Assembly (NCBI RefSeq): GCF_014207635.1 | Contig: NZ_JACHIE010000002.1 | Location: forward strand, 288,752 to 352,751 | Direction: 5' to 3' | Source of the DNA: Acetobacter lovaniensis | Lineage (GTDB): Bacteria > Pseudomonadota > Alphaproteobacteria > Acetobacterales > Acetobacteraceae | DNA length: 64,000 bases | Shown: positions 17,879 to 25,059 of the stretch, piece by piece | Layout: the number at the start of each line of letters is the position of its first letter | How positions within the stretch are numbered: the first letter of the stretch is position 1 | Translations under genes and position numbers: made by a program | Notes under the pieces: generated by a model | What the model was told of the DNA's origin: nothing | Seen by the model: the letters and a program-made list of their open reading frames with translations, nothing else | Databases searched by the model: none

Positions 17879-18766
17879 TTAAAAATTCCCTTCTTTTTTA
17901 AAAAATCGTTGCAAAAGCCACCGCGCGGCAACCCCGTGGGAACCCTTGGCGTGCCAGACCACGGCAAGGGGCACCAGACGGTTGCCTGCATCAAATTGTT
18001 GCTCCAGCACCACAATGTCTGGTGCGGCGGGGGATGCCGCCAGAACATGGTCGGACACAAAGGCCCAGCCTATGCCGTGGCGCACCAGTTCCAGAATGAC
18101 CCAGTGGCTTTCCACCCACCAGACCTCCCCCGCCAGACGCAGGTAATGCCGCTCGCGCTCCTGCCCACGGGCAGCAACCAGAATCTGGCGGTAGCGTTTG
18201 AGGTCCTCCCACGCTACGGGACCACCCTGTGCCAACGGGTGGTTACGCCCGCAGACCAGCTTGAGCGGTACCCGCCCTATGGTGCGGAAGGCCAGTTCGG
18301 GCGGCATGCGGTGCTGCTGCCACATCACCCCAAGCTGGGCGGTACCATCACGCACCAACTGGCCGACATCCTCCATGAGTGGAAACAGGATTTCCATTTC
18401 CACATGCGGAAAAACCTGCGCAAATTCTGCAAAGACCGGGCCAAGGGCATGCTCGGGATACAATTCGTCTATAGCGACAACCAGCTTGTTCTCCACCCCG
18501 CTTTCCAAAGAGCGGGCAACACCAATCAGGTGCTCACGCCGCTCCAGCACCACGCGGGCTTCGCGCAGCAGGCGCTCACCATCCACGCTCAGCACGGGGG
18601 TGCGCCCCGTGCGCACAAACAGAACCACCCCAAGGTCCACCTCCAGATTGGCCACATGCGTACTAATGGCCGACTGGGCACGCCCCAGCGCCCGCGCCGC
18701 CGCGGAAAAAGACCCGGCATCCACCGTGGCCACAAAGGCTTCAAGCTGTTCGAGAGAAACGTTCAT
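17879..18766 (-). CDS. LysR family transcriptional regulator
   Basis: A 295-aa LysR protein with the N-terminal winged helix (LEQLEAFVATVDAGSFSAAARALGRAQSAISTHV region, residues 5-39) and a C-terminal effector domain. It lies between the amine dehydrogenase operon (same strand, 140 bp downstream) and a PACE efflux gene (divergent, 61 bp). LysR genes divergent from PACE pumps regulate them in known cases (AceR/AceI in Acinetobacter). The inducer here could be an amine; this is inference. The last codons run through an AT-rich KKEGNF tail. Confidence 0.9.
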   Translation of the reverse strand: MNVSLEQLEAFVATVDAGSFSAAARALGRAQSAISTHVANLEVDLGVVLFVRTGRTPVLSVDGERLLREARVVLERREHLIGVARSLESGVENKLVVAIDELYPEHALGPVFAEFAQVFPHVEMEILFPLMEDVGQLVRDGTAQLGVMWQQHRMPPELAFRTIGRVPLKLVCGRNHPLAQGGPVAWEDLKRYRQILVAARGQERERHYLRLAGEVWWVESHWVILELVRHGIGWAFVSDHVLAASPAAPDIVVLEQQFDAGNRLVPLAVVWHAKGSHGVAARWLLQRFFKKEGNF

Positions 18767-18780
18767 CCATCTGTTTTTCT

Positions 18781-18818
18781 GATAGGTTCCATCTTTCCTT
18801 TCCTATCAGGCTCGATAG
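18781..18818. promoter_or_regulatory. Three GATAG half-sites between LysR and the PACE pump
   Basis: GATAGG at 18781-18786, CCTATC at 18802-18807 and GATAG at 18814-18818 make two overlapping inverted repeats within the 61-bp divergent gap. The inner one, CTATC-N6-GATAG, has the size of a LysR box. This is the likely operator of the LysR gene at 17879-18766. Confidence 0.55.
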
Positions 18819-18827
18819 ATTGCCGCT

Positions 18828-19346
18828 ATGTCAATGTCCCCTTCCAGCCAGCCCCCGGCCCTGAGCGCGGCAGGGCGACCTGCACCCCCTGTGGTTCCCA
18901 TGCGTTCGGGCATGGACCGCCTGCGCCATGTTCTGCTGTTCGAACTTATCGCACTCGCCATTACCATTCCGGCAGGCAGCACCCTGTTTGGCCTGCACGA
19001 ATCCGCAATGGGCATGATTGGCCTTGGCAGCGCCATAACCGCCATGGTGTGGAACTACCTGTACAATCTGATTTTTGACCGGGTCATGACCCATCTTTAC
19101 CGCACAACGCACAAAACCATGCGCGGGCGGCTGGTGCATACCATACTGTTCGAAGCCGGGCTGCAGGTGGCCCTTGTGCCGGGGATTGCCCTGTACACCC
19201 ATGCCCCGCTGATGGAGACATTCTCGCTCTCGCTCTCCCTTGCGCTGTTTTATCTGGTTTACGCTTTTGTCTTCAACATGGCGTATGACCGGGCCTTCCC
19301 CCTCCCCCACCAGAGCCTGTCCACAATCAACGTAACCAAGTCATAG
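18828..19346 (+). CDS. PACE family efflux transporter
   Basis: A 172-aa membrane protein with four helices arranged as two tandem hairpins, the layout of the proteobacterial antimicrobial compound efflux (PACE/AceI) family. Landmarks are RLRHVLLFELIALAITIPAG, an acidic Glu in the first helix, WNYLYNLIFD, RLVHTILFEAGL and YAFVFNMAYDRAFP. The last of these mirrors the first hairpin. Family members export biocides such as chlorhexidine and, physiologically, short diamines such as cadaverine and putrescine, driven by protons. It is divergent from a LysR gene and near the amine dehydrogenase operon. Confidence 0.9.
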   Translation: MSMSPSSQPPALSAAGRPAPPVVPMRSGMDRLRHVLLFELIALAITIPAGSTLFGLHESAMGMIGLGSAITAMVWNYLYNLIFDRVMTHLYRTTHKTMRGRLVHTILFEAGLQVALVPGIALYTHAPLMETFSLSLSLALFYLVYAFVFNMAYDRAFPLPHQSLSTINVTKS

Positions 19347-19655
19347 CGCACGCGAAACAGACGAAGACGTCTTGAGCGACTGACCCACCCCTATGCCTGC
19401 GGGTGGACTTTGTGCATGCGGTTCGCTATCGGCCACGCTTCAACCTCACGCTGTGGTCGTGCGGAGCAACAGGCTGCGCATGGATGTTCTTCGGGTAAAA
19501 ACGATATGCACAGTCATGAATCCCTGAAACCCGGAAGATCACGATAAAATTTCAGAACTATACAGATAATATTCATATTGATAATCTATCAATATTAACT
19601 AATTACAATGAATTGTGCGATGCAATAGATCAGAATCTCCAGAAAGGAGACTCCG
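19347..19655. other. Intergenic region upstream of the AHL synthase
   Basis: About 310 bp with no gene I can support. The GC-rich left part changes to AT-rich sequence near 19500. The right part contains a 21-bp dyad (19575-19595) and the promoter of the AHL synthase. Confidence 0.6.
19575..19595. promoter_or_regulatory. Dyad upstream of the AHL synthase, candidate LuxR-type site
   Basis: ATATTGATA-ATC-TATCAATAT is a perfect 9-bp inverted repeat with a 3-bp centre, ending 60 bp before the synthase ATG. Its length and place suit a lux-box. It shares ATATTGATA with the dyad at 21715-21736. Confidence 0.55.
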
Positions 19656-20231
19656 ATGATAAAAGTATTCAGCCACAACCAGCGTCATATTCATTGCCAA
19701 ACGTACACACAAATGCTTCAGGCTCGTGCTATTGTTTTTGGAGACCGCCTGAAATGGGACGTTAATGTCGTCGATGGGAAAGAAGAAGACGAATACGATA
19801 GAGAACATAATCCTCTTTATTTTGTAGCCGAGAGACCTGACGGTTCCCACGCAACATCCATGCGTATTATTCCAACCACGGGACCGACTATGTTGCGTGA
19901 CAAATTTCATTCCTTTTTTCCAGACTGCCCGGATATTTATAGTTCAACAATATGGGAAAGCACCCGTTACTGTGCAACACTACAGCCGGGTGAGTTACAC
20001 TATACAGGAGAATTGGCGCGTTCTCTTTGTCAGACATGCCTGGAAAACGGCATAACGCATCTTACAGGTATTTTTTTTCGACCAATGCTACGGATCTATG
20101 AACGCGCAGGCTGGCCACCTGAACCCATTATGAGCGCCAACCTCGAAGGGAAGATGATTACACTGGCAACGTTTGATGTTTCACAGGCACGTCTTGAAGA
20201 AATTAATAAAAAGTTTGCATTGGCAGCTTAA
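19656..20231 (+). CDS. Acyl-homoserine-lactone synthase (LuxI family)
   Basis: A 191-aa autoinducer synthase that makes an N-acyl-homoserine lactone from S-adenosylmethionine and an acyl carrier protein thioester. Conserved residues of the family are visible: Arg, Phe and Trp in QARAIVFGDRLKWD, the Asp pair near residue 47, Arg in SMRIIPT, and Glu/Arg in TIWESTRYC. An AGGAG site precedes the ATG. It is followed after 8 nt by a LuxR-type receptor, forming an I-R operon like ginI/ginR of Komagataeibacter. The gene is AT-rich relative to its surroundings. The acyl chain cannot be predicted. Confidence 0.93.
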   Translation: MIKVFSHNQRHIHCQTYTQMLQARAIVFGDRLKWDVNVVDGKEEDEYDREHNPLYFVAERPDGSHATSMRIIPTTGPTMLRDKFHSFFPDCPDIYSSTIWESTRYCATLQPGELHYTGELARSLCQTCLENGITHLTGIFFRPMLRIYERAGWPPEPIMSANLEGKMITLATFDVSQARLEEINKKFALAA

Positions 20232-20239
20232 AATCTTAT

Positions 20240-21019
20240 ATGCCAGCCAAGAACACCTTGGCTGGCCTTATCGCAATGGTTCCTGATACACATAATGCAC
20301 TGCTTCCCTTAGGGGATACTCTTCTCGAACGCATCCAGTCATGCGAAAGCATTTCCACGATGCAGGAACTGGCATTTGAGATCAGGGATAACAGTGGCGC
20401 AGCCCACCTGACCTATCACTTTCTTTCCAACCCCTGGGTAAGGGAAGGCGGAGAACTGGGGGTCACGACATATCCACTCTCCTGGCAAATTCTGTATACC
20501 GACAAAAATCTCGTTCACTCAGATCCGGTGGTTCGTACTGCATTAAGCAGCGCGCTTCCGTTTTTATGGTCAGAAATCAAGTTACTTTCCCACAAAGAAA
20601 AGCGGGTCATGCAACTTTTTTACCAACAGAATCTGGGTAAAGATGGAATGTCCATTCCGTTGAGAGGGCTACGTGGCGAAGTCGGCCTCCTGACCATAAC
20701 CAGTCGTAATATCAATGACTTCGGACAGGAACGACGGAGAGTTTATGCCGCGACATTTGCCCAGATTGGGGCTTACATGCATGAGTGGTTTGCCAACTAT
20801 GCGGGTCGGCGGGAGCCTTTGACGCCTCCCCGGCTATCCGTTCGTGAACGAGAATGCCTCGCTTATCATGGCGAAGGTTTAATGACGCAGGAAGTTTCGT
20901 TCAGGCTGAATATCTCTGAAGCAACAGTAAGACTGTACCTTGCCACGGCCCGGCATAAACTTTGTGCACAGACAACCTGTGGAGCCGTGGCGAAAGCAAT
21001 CAAATTCGGGCTGATATGA
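20240..21019 (+). CDS. LuxR family AHL-responsive regulator
   Basis: A 259-aa receptor-regulator. The N-terminal autoinducer domain has the family pattern with Trp, Tyr and Asp around TYPLSWQILYTDKNLVHSDPVV. The C-terminal helix-turn-helix is LSVRERECLAYHGEGLMTQEVSFRLNISEATVRLYLATARHKL. It follows the LuxI gene by 8 nt and is probably co-transcribed. The start has no strong ribosome site, and an in-frame ATG at 20276 is an alternative. Its last 20 bp overlap the end of the convergent gene at 21000-21644. Confidence 0.92.
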   Translation: MPAKNTLAGLIAMVPDTHNALLPLGDTLLERIQSCESISTMQELAFEIRDNSGAAHLTYHFLSNPWVREGGELGVTTYPLSWQILYTDKNLVHSDPVVRTALSSALPFLWSEIKLLSHKEKRVMQLFYQQNLGKDGMSIPLRGLRGEVGLLTITSRNINDFGQERRRVYAATFAQIGAYMHEWFANYAGRREPLTPPRLSVRERECLAYHGEGLMTQEVSFRLNISEATVRLYLATARHKLCAQTTCGAVAKAIKFGLI

Positions 21020-21644
21020 TTTTAACCTGTTTATAGATTTTATCAAATACAGATGACACCCCGGACAGGACATTGATTGACTCAATACAACCATAAAAAA
21101 AGAGTTGGTTTATAACATTTTTACTTTCACGTCCTCCGGGGCACAGGATGCCAGATACATCATACTCCAGATTCACGGATAGCATACACGTCCAGCTGGC
21201 AATACAGTTTGCCGCAAGATATTCCCCAACCTGAAACCCAAGCGATGTATTTGCCGTATTATCATTATACGAAGCAATATTAAGATCAGAATACGAAACT
21301 TTATTATTATCATACAATGCGCTGGCATAAAGTAATTGCCCTGTACTAATTGTTCCAATCCCGAGATCCGGGCTTAATTGAACAATACAGCCAGCTACTG
21401 CACCCGCATCCGGGGGTGAAATTTTACCCACTTCGTACATTACGGCAGTTGCAAGCTTGAGTGCAAATGCCCCTCTACGATTAGTATCATGATAAATCAT
21501 ATCTATAAAATGTCTGCGACCGGCGATATCTGTATTTCCAACAACAGATGCAAGAACCTCAATGGATTCAAGAAGAAAAGGCCGGATAATTTCTGTATAA
21601 ATATCTTTCTCAATATCAAACTGGGGATGTAACTGAGCGCTCAT
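21000..21644 (-). CDS. Unrecognised protein, 214 aa, convergent with and overlapping luxR
   Basis: I do not recognise a family. The start is set at the ATG at 21644 (MSAQLHPQFDIEKD), preceded by AGAGAG; the frame is open further upstream but without a site. The protein is soluble or weakly membrane-associated, with no signal peptide. It has an alternating helical first half (RPFLLESIEVLASVVG, FALKLATAVMYEVGK) and several cysteines in the second half. It shares its last 20 bp with the luxR gene, tail-to-tail. A 20-bp lux-box-like palindrome lies 72 bp upstream. That context suggests it is a direct quorum-sensing target or modulator. Confidence 0.72.
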   Translation of the reverse strand: MSAQLHPQFDIEKDIYTEIIRPFLLESIEVLASVVGNTDIAGRRHFIDMIYHDTNRRGAFALKLATAVMYEVGKISPPDAGAVAGCIVQLSPDLGIGTISTGQLLYASALYDNNKVSYSDLNIASYNDNTANTSLGFQVGEYLAANCIASWTCMLSVNLEYDVSGILCPGGRESKNVINQLFFYGCIESINVLSGVSSVFDKIYKQVKIISARI

Positions 21645-21714
21645 CGATATTCTCTCTACAGAAATACTGAATAAATATATAATTTTTATACTGTTAAGGC
21701 ATCCCATTCAAAAT

Positions 21715-21736
21715 GACCTATCGATATTGATAGGTC
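21715..21736. promoter_or_regulatory. Lux-box-like palindrome upstream of the 214-aa gene
   Basis: GACCTATC-GATATT-GATAGGTC is an 8-bp inverted repeat with a 6-bp centre. Its inner 20 bp (ACCTATCGATATTGATAGGT) has the ACCT-N12-AGGT frame of classical lux boxes. It ends 71 bp before the ATG at 21644, a fitting place for LuxR-type activation. Confidence 0.65.
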
Positions 21737-22323
21737 GTCAGACGATCGAAAGTGGTTTAAAAATAAAATTTGTTTCCGTACTGTTCTCATTGCCCCCTGT
21801 TTCGAGCAGACATTGCGAGAACACGTGACAGATGTCTTAACAGAAGATGCTGAAATGTTCTCATTATCGTCATTTCTGTGAAGAAAATTCCTCAAAGACG
21901 TTCATTCACAAACGATGCAGGGTTCTGGTATTGACTAATCCTATAAAATTGGAATTTACTTAAATTCATTTACAAATTATTGTATATGAAATTTGACTTG
22001 TGAAATTACACTTTTATTCTTGTTTTTTATTTGTAGTGCCTCAGTTTTCGCTCATACAACTCCAACTGCAAAACATTACGAACACACAGTGCGTAGTGGA
22101 TATACTTCGACGAATTAAAAAGTATGGGATGATGCTAACAAAGGTGAGTATTATAGATATTTCGATGACAATGCTGAAAAAACTTAATTTTTCAAGAACT
22201 ATAAATCCTGAAAAATAAAAACAGGAACAAGAAGTAAATACGATATCAAAAAATAGCGCAAAAATATTTGGAGATCTCAATATATTTTTAATTATTCTAA
22301 AATTATATGAAGATTATTTTGGA
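21737..22323. other. AT-rich region between the 214-aa gene and the Imm42-like ORF
   Basis: Nearly 600 bp of low-GC DNA. A 72-codon forward frame at 22000-22218 (GTG start) ends at a TAA in the same frame as the Imm42-like ORF. I cannot support it as a gene. It could be the remains of a toxin C-terminus, since immunity genes normally follow a toxin. Confidence 0.5.
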
Positions 22324-22791
22324 TTGTGGTTAAATGGGGAACTCTGTTATGTTGTGAATGGATGTGTTCTGGGAGAATTTAAAGGAGGCGTCTCTTTACG
22401 CGATGCATGGAGTATATTGCTTGATATAATTCAGAAAAAGAAAAATAGAATTAATCTTGAGATATACGAAATGGATTATGAAACCATTTTTTCAATTATA
22501 AATGACGCCATTTATTCTAATGATTTCAGAATATATAATATCATTGAAGAGAAAAAATTTGCTGCCGACTTTAGTGTTTTAATAAATGTAAAGTCAATGC
22601 TTGATTGGACAATATATTGTGTCTCTGATGGGAATATGAACAAATTAGTCTATAAAAAACACAACTGTCACAAAGTTCATGGTGTTTTAATGCCCGATAA
22701 CCTTGTGGAGAAAACATTGAATGATACTTTTTTATATTTAGATTTTTTATACAATTCTGAGTTGAGTAAAAATCAGAAAAATATTCCCTAA
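22324..22791 (+). CDS. Imm42-like immunity protein, start unclear, possibly degraded
   Basis: From the only in-frame standard start codon (TTG at 22324) the protein has 155 residues. It opens with WLNGELCYVVNG...FKGGVSLRDAW, which resembles the Imm42 immunity family of polymorphic toxin systems. The same frame is open upstream to 22219 and reads AKIFGDLNIFLIILKLYEDYFG, which also fits the family start (an FGD motif). No ATG, GTG or TTG lies in that part, so either a rare ATA/ATT start is used or the start codon has been lost. No intact toxin gene is next to it. The gene is very AT-rich, unlike the genome. The family call is from memory of the motif pattern. Confidence 0.5.
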   Translation: MWLNGELCYVVNGCVLGEFKGGVSLRDAWSILLDIIQKKKNRINLEIYEMDYETIFSIINDAIYSNDFRIYNIIEEKKFAADFSVLINVKSMLDWTIYCVSDGNMNKLVYKKHNCHKVHGVLMPDNLVEKTLNDTFLYLDFLYNSELSKNQKNIP

Positions 22792-23513
22792 TGAATGATA
22801 AAAATTTTTAACATCACGACAGTTCAAAAAACCGAAGGATGCCTGATGTCGGGCGCGCGGAATGATGCTTTCCGTGTAACATTTTCGGCCGCTGTTTTCC
22901 ATTCCCAGCGCTTTCAGCCGACTGTATCTTCCCCGATCTGCCTTTCCTTTAAAAGGGTTCCATTTTTGGAAGGCAAGTCAATATGCCTGCCCATTTTCCC
23001 CAAATCACTGTCTTCCCACTTACATGTACGGCTTATGGGAAAACCCACACTGTAAACCGCCTCGATGCGATAACGTCGCATTGCCTCCACAGTATCATTT
23101 TAATGAATACATAGCCCACCAATCTGGAGGGGGCGCAGGACTGCTGCTTGAGGGGCACCACCAGTGTTGCGTTCAGGTTCTGGCCTGATATCGGGAGAAA
23201 CCCGGCACACCTTTCATATGGCATTGAACCGGTCAAACAGCGGACGGTCCGTCTTCCACCCATCCGAACAGACCGCAGCTCTGTCCATATCTGCTCGGAG
23301 CAGTTCAAAACATAGTCCTGAGAAAAATGCTGCAAGCTGATCGCCAAAACCACTCAGCCGCGTCAGATGCTCCTCTGTGGCGGCATGGCTGGCGCATCGC
23401 CCGTGCGATTATTTTTCTGGTCCATATCAAGGCCGCCATGCACGGAAACTATTGCGACTAATTATCATTTATGGTTCAGTAAGGTCAGACTCGTAACCAT
23501 GAGGTGCAAAGTA
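22792..23513. other. Intergenic transition from AT-rich to GC-rich DNA
   Basis: About 720 bp without a gene I can support. Several short open frames exist on both strands but none shows a recognisable motif or a ribosome site. A Fur-box-like sequence lies at the right end. It may hold remains of a mobile element. Confidence 0.5.
23452..23470. promoter_or_regulatory. Fur-box-like site upstream of bfd
   Basis: TTGCGACTAATTATCATTT resembles iron-regulator boxes of the type TGCGAATAATTATCATTT found before iron genes. It lies 44 bp before the bfd start, and bfd genes are commonly Fur-regulated. Confidence 0.5.
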
Positions 23514-23750
23514 ATGGTTGTCTGCTCCTGCAACCTGCTGACTCATAAAGATGTTGAAGCCGCCGTGGCTGATGGCGCAAACCATCCGCGCGAGATTTAT
23601 GCCGCCCGTGGGTGCAAGGCCCAGTGCGGCAACTGCGTTAAAGGCGTTGTGTGCCTGCTGCGCGAGGCCAAGATGAGGCACATGCAGCAGGCTGAACTGG
23701 CCGCCCACGCCGCCCGCCAGCAGAGCGTGGCCATGGCTGCTTCTGCCTGA
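23514..23750 (+). CDS. bfd: Bacterioferritin-associated ferredoxin-like [2Fe-2S] protein
   Basis: A 78-aa protein of the BFD-like [2Fe-2S] family, which reduces iron stored in bacterioferritin so it can be released. The cluster ligands are visible: CSC at residues 4-6 and CKAQCGNC near 32-39. The start is the ATG at 23514, with GAGG 9 nt before it; an ATG 15 bp upstream is less likely. The C-terminal ~25 residues are an Ala-rich tail beyond the usual domain. A Fur-box-like site precedes it. No bacterioferritin gene is near, but a Dps protein is encoded 1.3 kb downstream. Confidence 0.85.
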   Translation: MVVCSCNLLTHKDVEAAVADGANHPREIYAARGCKAQCGNCVKGVVCLLREAKMRHMQQAELAAHAARQQSVAMAASA

Positions 23751-23826
23751 ACACCTGCCAGCCGGGCCTGTCCCGGCCTTTTTACCGCGCTTGCACTCTC
23801 CTCCGGCTTCTGGCACCGAAGCAGGT

Positions 23827-24789
23827 ATGAGCGATCCAGTTTTTGTACTTGGCGGCGGTGCATGGGGCACTGCACTGGCCCTGCATGCTGCCCGCACCGG
23901 AGCACAGGTGCATTTATGGGCACGTAACGCGCAAACCCTGCCCAACGGGGCGATGCCGCGCCTGCCGGACTACCCGCTCCCCCCGACCGTTCACCCCTGC
24001 TCCACATTGCCACAGGTTACGCCGCGCTGTGTGATGGTCGCTGTGCCCACGCAGTATCTGGCCTCTGTTCTACCCCTGCTACCTTCTGGTGTTGCTGCCA
24101 TTTTGTGCTGCAAGGGCATAGAACGCCAGACACTGGCTTTTCCGCTGGACATTCTCGCACGGGAACGGGCAGATGTACCCGGTGCCGTGCTGTGTGGCCC
24201 CAATTTTGCGCGCGAGATTGCCGCTGGCCTGCCTGCGGCCGCCGTACTGGCTGCCCCGGACGCCACACGCGCGCAAAACCTGAGCACGCAGCTTTCCACC
24301 CCCCTGTTCCGCCTTTACGCCAGCACGGACTGCGTGGGAGTGCAGCTTGGGGCAGCAGCCAAAAACGTGATTGCCGTAGCCTCGGGCGTGACCATAGGTG
24401 CGGGTCTGGGCGAAAATGCACGCGCAGCCCTGATCACCCGTGGACTGGCCGAAATAACCCGGCTGGCCACAGCCCTTGGCGGGCAGGCCGCAACACTGGC
24501 GGGCCTTGCAGGGCTGGGGGATCTGCTGCTGACCTGCACGGGTGCATCCTCGCGTAATTATCAGATGGGGCTTGCCCTTGGGCAGGGCATGAGTACGCAA
24601 ACCGCCCTGAACAGCCTGCCCGGCGTGGCCGAGGGGGTAACAACGGCTGCCGCCCTGCAAAGCCTTGCCCGCACCCATGGGGTGGAAACCCCCATAACCG
24701 ACTGCATTGCCGCTTTTATGGAAGGGCGGATCACCCTGCCGCAGGCTACGCACAGCCTGCTCAGCCGCCCGCTTAAAAGCGAGGCGTAA
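23827..24789 (+). CDS. gpsA: NAD(P)H-dependent glycerol-3-phosphate dehydrogenase
   Basis: A 320-aa cytoplasmic enzyme that reduces dihydroxyacetone phosphate to sn-glycerol-3-phosphate for phospholipid synthesis. The Rossmann motif is GGGAWGTALA (residues 8-17). Other landmarks are VAVPTQYL, GPNFAREIAAGLPAA, the catalytic Lys in LGAAAKNVIAVASG, and GLAGLGDLLLTCTGASSRN. Length is normal. The start is the ATG at 23827 (MSDPVFVLGGG). It is followed 14 bp after its stop by the heptamer repeat. Confidence 0.95.
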   Translation: MSDPVFVLGGGAWGTALALHAARTGAQVHLWARNAQTLPNGAMPRLPDYPLPPTVHPCSTLPQVTPRCVMVAVPTQYLASVLPLLPSGVAAILCCKGIERQTLAFPLDILARERADVPGAVLCGPNFAREIAAGLPAAAVLAAPDATRAQNLSTQLSTPLFRLYASTDCVGVQLGAAAKNVIAVASGVTIGAGLGENARAALITRGLAEITRLATALGGQAATLAGLAGLGDLLLTCTGASSRNYQMGLALGQGMSTQTALNSLPGVAEGVTTAAALQSLARTHGVETPITDCIAAFMEGRITLPQATHSLLSRPLKSEA

Positions 24790-24803
24790 CATCCCCTGAA
24801 CCT

Positions 24804-24880
24804 GCAAACAGCAAACAGCAAACAGCAAACAGCAAACAGCAAACAGCAAACAGCAAACAGCAAACAGCAAACAGCAAACA
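24804..24880. repeat. Heptamer tandem repeat, (GCAAACA) x 11
   Basis: Eleven perfect, uninterrupted copies of GCAAACA fill 24804-24880, starting 14 bp after the gpsA stop and ending 179 bp before the Dps start. Perfect identity suggests active slippage. It is non-coding in the expected gene layout. Confidence 0.97.
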
Positions 24881-25059
24881 GGTTACGGCAGACCACACAA
24901 CTGGCACTGCCTGCACTCCGCCTTTGTCACGTTCGTGTGAGGTCTGGAGTCTTTACCCGTGTGGGGTTGTATCCCTTCATTCACTTTCCACGTTTGATGC
25001 AGAGGTGGGGGAACACCCCGCACCGCAGACTGACATTTATTGGAAAGGCTGGCATTCCC

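Noticed and set aside
22000..22218. 72-codon forward frame before the Imm42-like ORF
   Set aside because: Very AT-rich, GTG start without a ribosome site, no family resemblance. Kept only as a possible toxin remnant.
23033..23353. 106-codon minus-strand frame in the gap before bfd
   Set aside because: No match to any transposase or other family that I recognise. Not enough to call a pseudogene.
24079..24896. Minus-strand frames translating the heptamer repeat into LLFAVCC repeats
   Set aside because: The repetition comes from the non-coding tandem repeat, and the rest of the frame is antisense to gpsA.
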